From contig JAJAYX010000398.1 in the NCBI GenBank assembly GCA_026785985.1, positions 1 to 5,467 of the forward strand: a stretch of DNA of 5,467 bases, read 5' to 3'. Shown here piece by piece: positions 5,242 to 5,467 of the stretch. The notes beneath the pieces were generated by a model. That model searched no databases and was not told the DNA's origin. It was given only the letters and a program-made list of their open reading frames with translations. Position numbers and translations under genes: made by a program. Positions within the stretch are counted from its first letter, which is position 1. The number at the start of each line of letters is the position of its first letter. This DNA comes from Rudanella sp. Lineage in GTDB: Bacteria; Bacteroidota; Bacteroidia; Cytophagales; Spirosomataceae.

Positions 5242-5420
5242 GATTGAAGTTCGCGTATCTTCATAGAAATAACCTCACCCGTTTGAGCATCAATTTTCAG
5301 GCTTTTATAACGTCTTTCAAAGCGTGGAAACATTTGCTCCATTGATGCTGCCATCCCACTACCACGTTTGGTAGCCTGTATTAAAAAGCTTATTAGACTT
5401 GAATCTATTTGATTTTCAAT
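5238..5420 (-). CDS. small ORF upstream of the PIN gene, possible antitoxin partner; start unsettled
   Basis: In the frame ending at TGA 5238-5240, the sequence MEQMFPRFERRYKSLKIDAQ and GEVISMKIRELQS reads as a plausible small helical protein. Its stop overlaps the PIN gene start by four bases (ATGA), the arrangement typical of an antitoxin before its PIN toxin. The first in-frame ATG is 5352-5354, giving 38 residues. The frame remains open and protein-like (NQIDSSLISFLIQATKRGSG) up to a stop at 5424-5426, with no ATG, GTG or TTG. An ATT at 5418-5420 would give 60 residues, and I list that extent. I do not recognise an antitoxin DNA-binding domain (AbrB, RHH or Phd type); the antitoxin role rests on position only. 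Base composition is AT-richer than the operon to the left. Confidence 0.5.
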   Translation of the reverse strand: MENQIDSSLISFLIQATKRGSGMAASMEQMFPRFERRYKSLKIDAQTGEVISMKIRELQS

Positions 5421-5447
5421 TAGTTAGGTCTATTGGGTTGTTTTTGC

Positions 5448-5455
5448 TATCTTTG
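5448..5455 (+). promoter_or_regulatory. TATCTTTG, consensus Bacteroidota -7 promoter element pointing rightwards
   Basis: TATCTTTG matches TAnnTTTG exactly. It is followed by an AT-rich stretch up to the window edge, so a gene would start outside. No TTG lies at the usual -33 distance (nearest at 5438-5440 and 5433-5435 are too close), which lowers confidence. It would be divergent to the small ORF/PIN pair. Confidence 0.4.
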
Positions 5456-5467
5456 TATTAAAAATAG

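Noticed and set aside
1..5467. tRNA, rRNA, CRISPR array, insertion sequence or phage attachment site
   Set aside because: No cloverleaf-like segment, regularly spaced repeat, transposase motif or terminal inverted repeat pair was seen on either strand.

Overview
The window looks like chromosomal DNA from a member of the Bacteroidota, most likely Cytophagales near Spirosoma. This rests on my memory of protein families (DUF1361, a small DgkA, a winged-helix regulator with a membrane partner, darcynin) and on TAnnTTTG-like -7 elements. It is not based on a database search. The left and middle parts are fairly GC-rich. The right end, beyond about 4.8 kb, is visibly AT-richer.

Left part (1-1110, minus strand). 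The 5' part of a PhzF-family isomerase gene runs off the left edge and lacks a normal start codon. Upstream of it is an intact NAD(P)H-dependent FMN reductase gene. Upstream of that is a decayed fragment of an outer-membrane-lipoprotein-carrier-like protein with an in-frame stop.

Centre (1162-3241, plus strand). This is the best-preserved and most interesting unit. Four genes are linked by ATGA start/stop overlaps: a DUF1361 membrane protein, a DgkA-type lipid kinase, a six-helix membrane protein of unknown function, and a small winged-helix transcription regulator. A palindrome, ACTTTG-N5-CAAAGT, followed by CTTTTAT, lies directly before the first gene. A near-identical copy lies just downstream of the operon, before the next reading frame. 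I infer that these are operators of the winged-helix protein, so that the operon is autoregulated and the following locus is co-regulated. A GC-rich inverted repeat with a T tract separates the operon from the second site.

Right part. After the second operator comes a region (3348-4096) that reads as protein only when the frame changes at least twice and one stop is crossed, so it is a broken gene or genes. An intact darcynin-family gene follows. Facing it on the minus strand are a probably frameshifted small lipoprotein gene, a PIN-domain (VapC-like) gene whose C-terminal part appears shortened, and a small ORF overlapping the PIN gene start that could be its partner antitoxin. A -7-like element at the right edge points rightwards, out of the window.

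Several lesions flank the intact operon. They could be real gene decay or single-base sequencing errors. Reads, or an independent assembly, would tell these apart.
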